This document shows, piece after piece, positions 22,876 through 27,278 of a DNA stretch of 27,278 nt. The stretch spans positions 1-27,278 of the forward strand of contig JACPDP010000004.1 of NCBI GenBank assembly GCA_016183945.1. Direction: 5' to 3'. This DNA comes from Magnetospirillum sp. GTDB taxonomy: Bacteria; Pseudomonadota; Alphaproteobacteria; Rhodospirillales; Magnetospirillaceae. Every line of letters starts with the position of its first letter. The first letter of the stretch is position 1. The position numbers and the translations under genes are program-made. Under the pieces are notes generated by a model. That model ran no database searches. It was not told the DNA's origin and saw only the letters and a program-made list of their open reading frames with translations.

Positions 22876-24033
22876 ATGAAGACCGGACCCCTTCAAGCCT
22901 ACCGTGACCGGCTGGCAGCCGGCGGGCTCAAGCCCGACCCGGCGCAGCAATTGGCCATCGAAAAGCTGCAGAGCCTCAACCATGCTCTGGCCGGCTTCAA
23001 GCCGTCGCTGGGAGAGAGCGGCTGGCTGGCCCGCTTCGGTCTGGTCAAGGCCAAGCCGCTGAATTTCGTGTGGCGGACCGGCGACGGCGTCCAGCTGGTC
23101 CCCAAGCAGGGGCTTTACATCTTCGGCGAGGTCGGACGCGGCAAGTCCATGCTGATGGACCTGTTCTTCGAGAACGCCGCCATCGAGAAGAAGAGCCGCG
23201 TCCACTTCCACGAGTTCATGCGCAACATCCACGCCGAGATCCACCGCTGGCGCACCGACCCCGCCACCAAGGCCGGCAGCGACCCCATCCCGCGGCTGGC
23301 GCACGATATCGCCGCCAGGGCGTGGCTGCTCTGCTTCGACGAGTTGCAGATCACCGACATCGCCGACGCCATGATCGTCGGACGGCTGTTCAACTGCCTG
23401 CTGGACTACGGCGTGGTGATCGTCATCACCTCGAACCGGCCGCCGCGCGACCTCTACAAGGACGGTTTGCAGCGCGAGCGCTTCCTGCCCTTCATCGGGC
23501 TGATGGAGTGCTATCTCGACCTGCTGGAGCTGAACAGCGAGGGCGACTACCGGCTGGGGCGCAAACGCGGCCTCAAGGTCTACCACGCGCCGCTGGACGA
23601 CGGGGCCGAGACCGCCCTGGAGCTGGCCTTCAGCCGTCTCACCGAGGGCGCCACCGCCATGCCGCAAAGCTTCGAGGTCAATGGGCGCAAGGTCAGGGTG
23701 CCGCTGGCCGCCGCCGGCGTGGCCCGCTTCAGCTTCGCCCAACTGTGCGGCACGGCACTGGGCGCCTCGGATTATCTGACCCTGGCCGAGCGCTTCCACA
23801 CCCTGGTGCTGTCCGACATCCCGCTGCTGACGCCGGCACGCCGCGACGAGGCCAAGCGCTTCGTCACCCTGGTGGATGCGCTCTATGAAGCGCGGACGAC
23901 CCTGATCTGTTCGGCGGCCGCCGCGCCCGAAGCCCTGTATCCCGAAGGCACCGGCGCCTTCGAGTTCAAGCGCACCGTCAGCCGCCTGATGGAGATGCAG
24001 GCGGAGGATTGGATGACGCGGGAGCGGGGGTAG
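22876..24033 (+). CDS. zapE: Cell division protein ZapE (AFG1-like ATPase)
   Basis: AAA-type ATPase of 385 residues, the bacterial relative of yeast AFG1; in Escherichia coli ZapE associates with the division ring and is needed under low oxygen or heat. Visible motifs are the Walker A loop GEVGRGKSML (about 83-92), VHFHEFM, Walker B LLCFDELQITDIADAM, the sensor ITSNRPP, and the C-terminal LCGTALGASDYL, FHTLVL, RDEAKRFVTLVDALYE and FEFKRTVSRLMEM segments. The length is normal. The ATG at 22876 has no good ribosome site; TATGTT lies eight bases upstream and may be a -10 element of a near-leaderless transcript. It precedes mdh, as in many alphaproteobacteria. Confidence 0.94.
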   Translation: MKTGPLQAYRDRLAAGGLKPDPAQQLAIEKLQSLNHALAGFKPSLGESGWLARFGLVKAKPLNFVWRTGDGVQLVPKQGLYIFGEVGRGKSMLMDLFFENAAIEKKSRVHFHEFMRNIHAEIHRWRTDPATKAGSDPIPRLAHDIAARAWLLCFDELQITDIADAMIVGRLFNCLLDYGVVIVITSNRPPRDLYKDGLQRERFLPFIGLMECYLDLLELNSEGDYRLGRKRGLKVYHAPLDDGAETALELAFSRLTEGATAMPQSFEVNGRKVRVPLAAAGVARFSFAQLCGTALGASDYLTLAERFHTLVLSDIPLLTPARRDEAKRFVTLVDALYEARTTLICSAAAAPEALYPEGTGAFEFKRTVSRLMEMQAEDWMTRERG

Positions 24034-25226
<1,193 letters not shown>

Positions 25227-25258
25227 GACGCCTTCTCACTAGGAAGAGAGTCAACCCG

Positions 25259-26432
<1,174 letters not shown>

Positions 26433-26434
26433 CC

Positions 26435-27278
26435 ATGGCCGTTCTCGTCAATTCCAATACGAAGGTGATCTGCCAGGGCTTCACCGGAGCCCAGGGCACC
26501 TTCCACTCCGAGCAGGCCATCGCCTATGGCACCAAGATGGTCGGCGGCGTCACCCCGGGTAAGGGCGGCACCACCCATCTCGACCTGCCGGTGTTCAACA
26601 CCGTCGCCGAGGCCAAGGCCAAGACCGGCTGCAATGCGTCGGTGATTTATGTGCCGCCGCCCTTCGCCGCCGATGCCATCCTGGAGGCCATCGACGCCGA
26701 GATCGGGCTGGCGGTGTGCATCACCGAGGGCATTCCGGTGGTCGACATGCTGGCGGTCAAGCGCGCCTTGGCCGGCTCGAAGACCCGCCTGGTCGGTCCC
26801 AACTGCCCCGGCGTCATCACCCCCGGCGAGTGCAAGATCGGCATCATGCCCGGTCACATCCACAGCAAGGGCAAGATCGGCATCGTGTCGCGCTCCGGCA
26901 CCCTGACCTATGAGGCGGTGGCGCAGACCACCGCCGCCGGCCTGGGCCAGACCACCTGCATCGGCATCGGTGGCGATCCCATCAACGGCACCAACTTCGT
27001 CGACTGCCTCGACCTGTTCCTGGCCGATCCCGAAACCCAGGCGATCATCATGATCGGCGAGATCGGCGGTTCGGCCGAAGAGGAAGCCGCCGAGTTCCTC
27101 AAGCGCCACAAGGTCAAGAAGCCGGTTGTCGGTTTCATCGCCGGCCGTACCGCTCCTCCGGGCCGCCGCATGGGCCATGCCGGCGCGGTGATCTCGGGCG
27201 GCAACGACACCGCCGACTTCAAGATCGAGGCCATGCGTTCGGCCGGGATCGCGGTCGCCGATTCGCCGGCGTCACCGC
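26435..27278 (+). CDS. sucD: Succinyl-CoA synthetase alpha subunit (cut by window edge)
   Basis: Alpha subunit of succinyl-CoA synthetase, which binds CoA and carries the phosphohistidine. 281 codons are present and the last few residues lie beyond the window. Visible features are the CoA-binding [81 protein letters not shown] and the active-site His in [11 protein letters not shown]. The ATG at 26435 is two bases after the sucC stop and has AAGGAGG within the end of sucC, so translation can start independently. It is also in frame with the front part of the shifted sucC. No defect is seen in the visible part. Confidence 0.96.
   Translation, partial: MAVLVNSNTKVICQGFTGAQGTFHSEQAIAYGTKMVGGVTPGKGGTTHLDLPVFNTVAEAKAKTGCNASVIYVPPPFAADAILEAIDAEIGLAVCITEGIPVVDMLAVKRALAGSKTRLVGPNCPGVITPGECKIGIMPGHIHSKGKIGIVSRSGTLTYEAVAQTTAAGLGQTTCIGIGGDPINGTNFVDCLDLFLADPETQAIIMIGEIGGSAEEEAAEFLKRHKVKKPVVGFIAGRTAPPGRRMGHAGAVISGGNDTADFKIEAMRSAGIAVADSPASP

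Overview
The window is about 67-70% G+C by eye, densely packed, and reads as chromosomal DNA of an alphaproteobacterium of the Rhodospirillales type (Magnetospirillum/Azospirillum-like). This rests on the protein sequences, on the order gpmI-envC-ctpA-deacetylase-rppH, and on the order mdh-sucC-sucD. I see no rRNA, tRNA, CRISPR array, phage or IS element.

Layout. 1-2207 (minus): gltD followed by the 5' part of gltB, the two glutamate synthase subunits, separated by an interspersed palindrome. 2466-3173 (plus): an UppP-like undecaprenyl-diphosphatase. 3192-10726 (minus): a six-gene block running C45-like amidohydrolase, gpmI, envC, ctpA, divergent polysaccharide deacetylase, rppH; the last five genes overlap or nearly touch, and three of them concern the periplasm or cell division. 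10787-10987 (minus): a ribbon-helix-helix protein. 11050-12636 (plus): prfC. 12682-16246 (minus): dapF-mtaB-ftsY-rhodanese operon. 16322-16884 (minus): a small C4 zinc-finger protein and HU. 17153-20326 (plus): a large TPR-CHAT lipoprotein, the most accessory-looking gene. 20392-20721 (minus): a DsrC/TusE-family protein without the family's cysteines. 21053-24033 (plus): ribosome modulation factor, a DUF2249 protein, a DHH phosphoesterase and zapE. 24345-27278 (plus): mdh-sucC-sucD, preceded by a 311-base hairpin-rich leader.

The strangest feature is a set of lesions in central-metabolism genes that otherwise look normal. SucC has lost about 23 nt, which shifts the frame and happens to fuse it openly into sucD. 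Mdh lacks about 28 residues of its NAD-binding fold. GltD lacks about 24 residues. In GpmI the nucleophilic serine is replaced by alanine. Three 13-15 bp short tandem duplications are also present. Either the assembly carries slippage-type errors or this lineage has real slippage mutations; reads across the junctions would decide. A second pattern is that three minus-strand genes have a TATA-type hexamer exactly six bases before the ATG, as expected for leaderless transcripts.

Family assignments and comparisons with 'usual' sequences come from memory of the families, not from a search. The minus-strand genes throw very long open frames on the opposite strand, which I treat as high-GC shadows.
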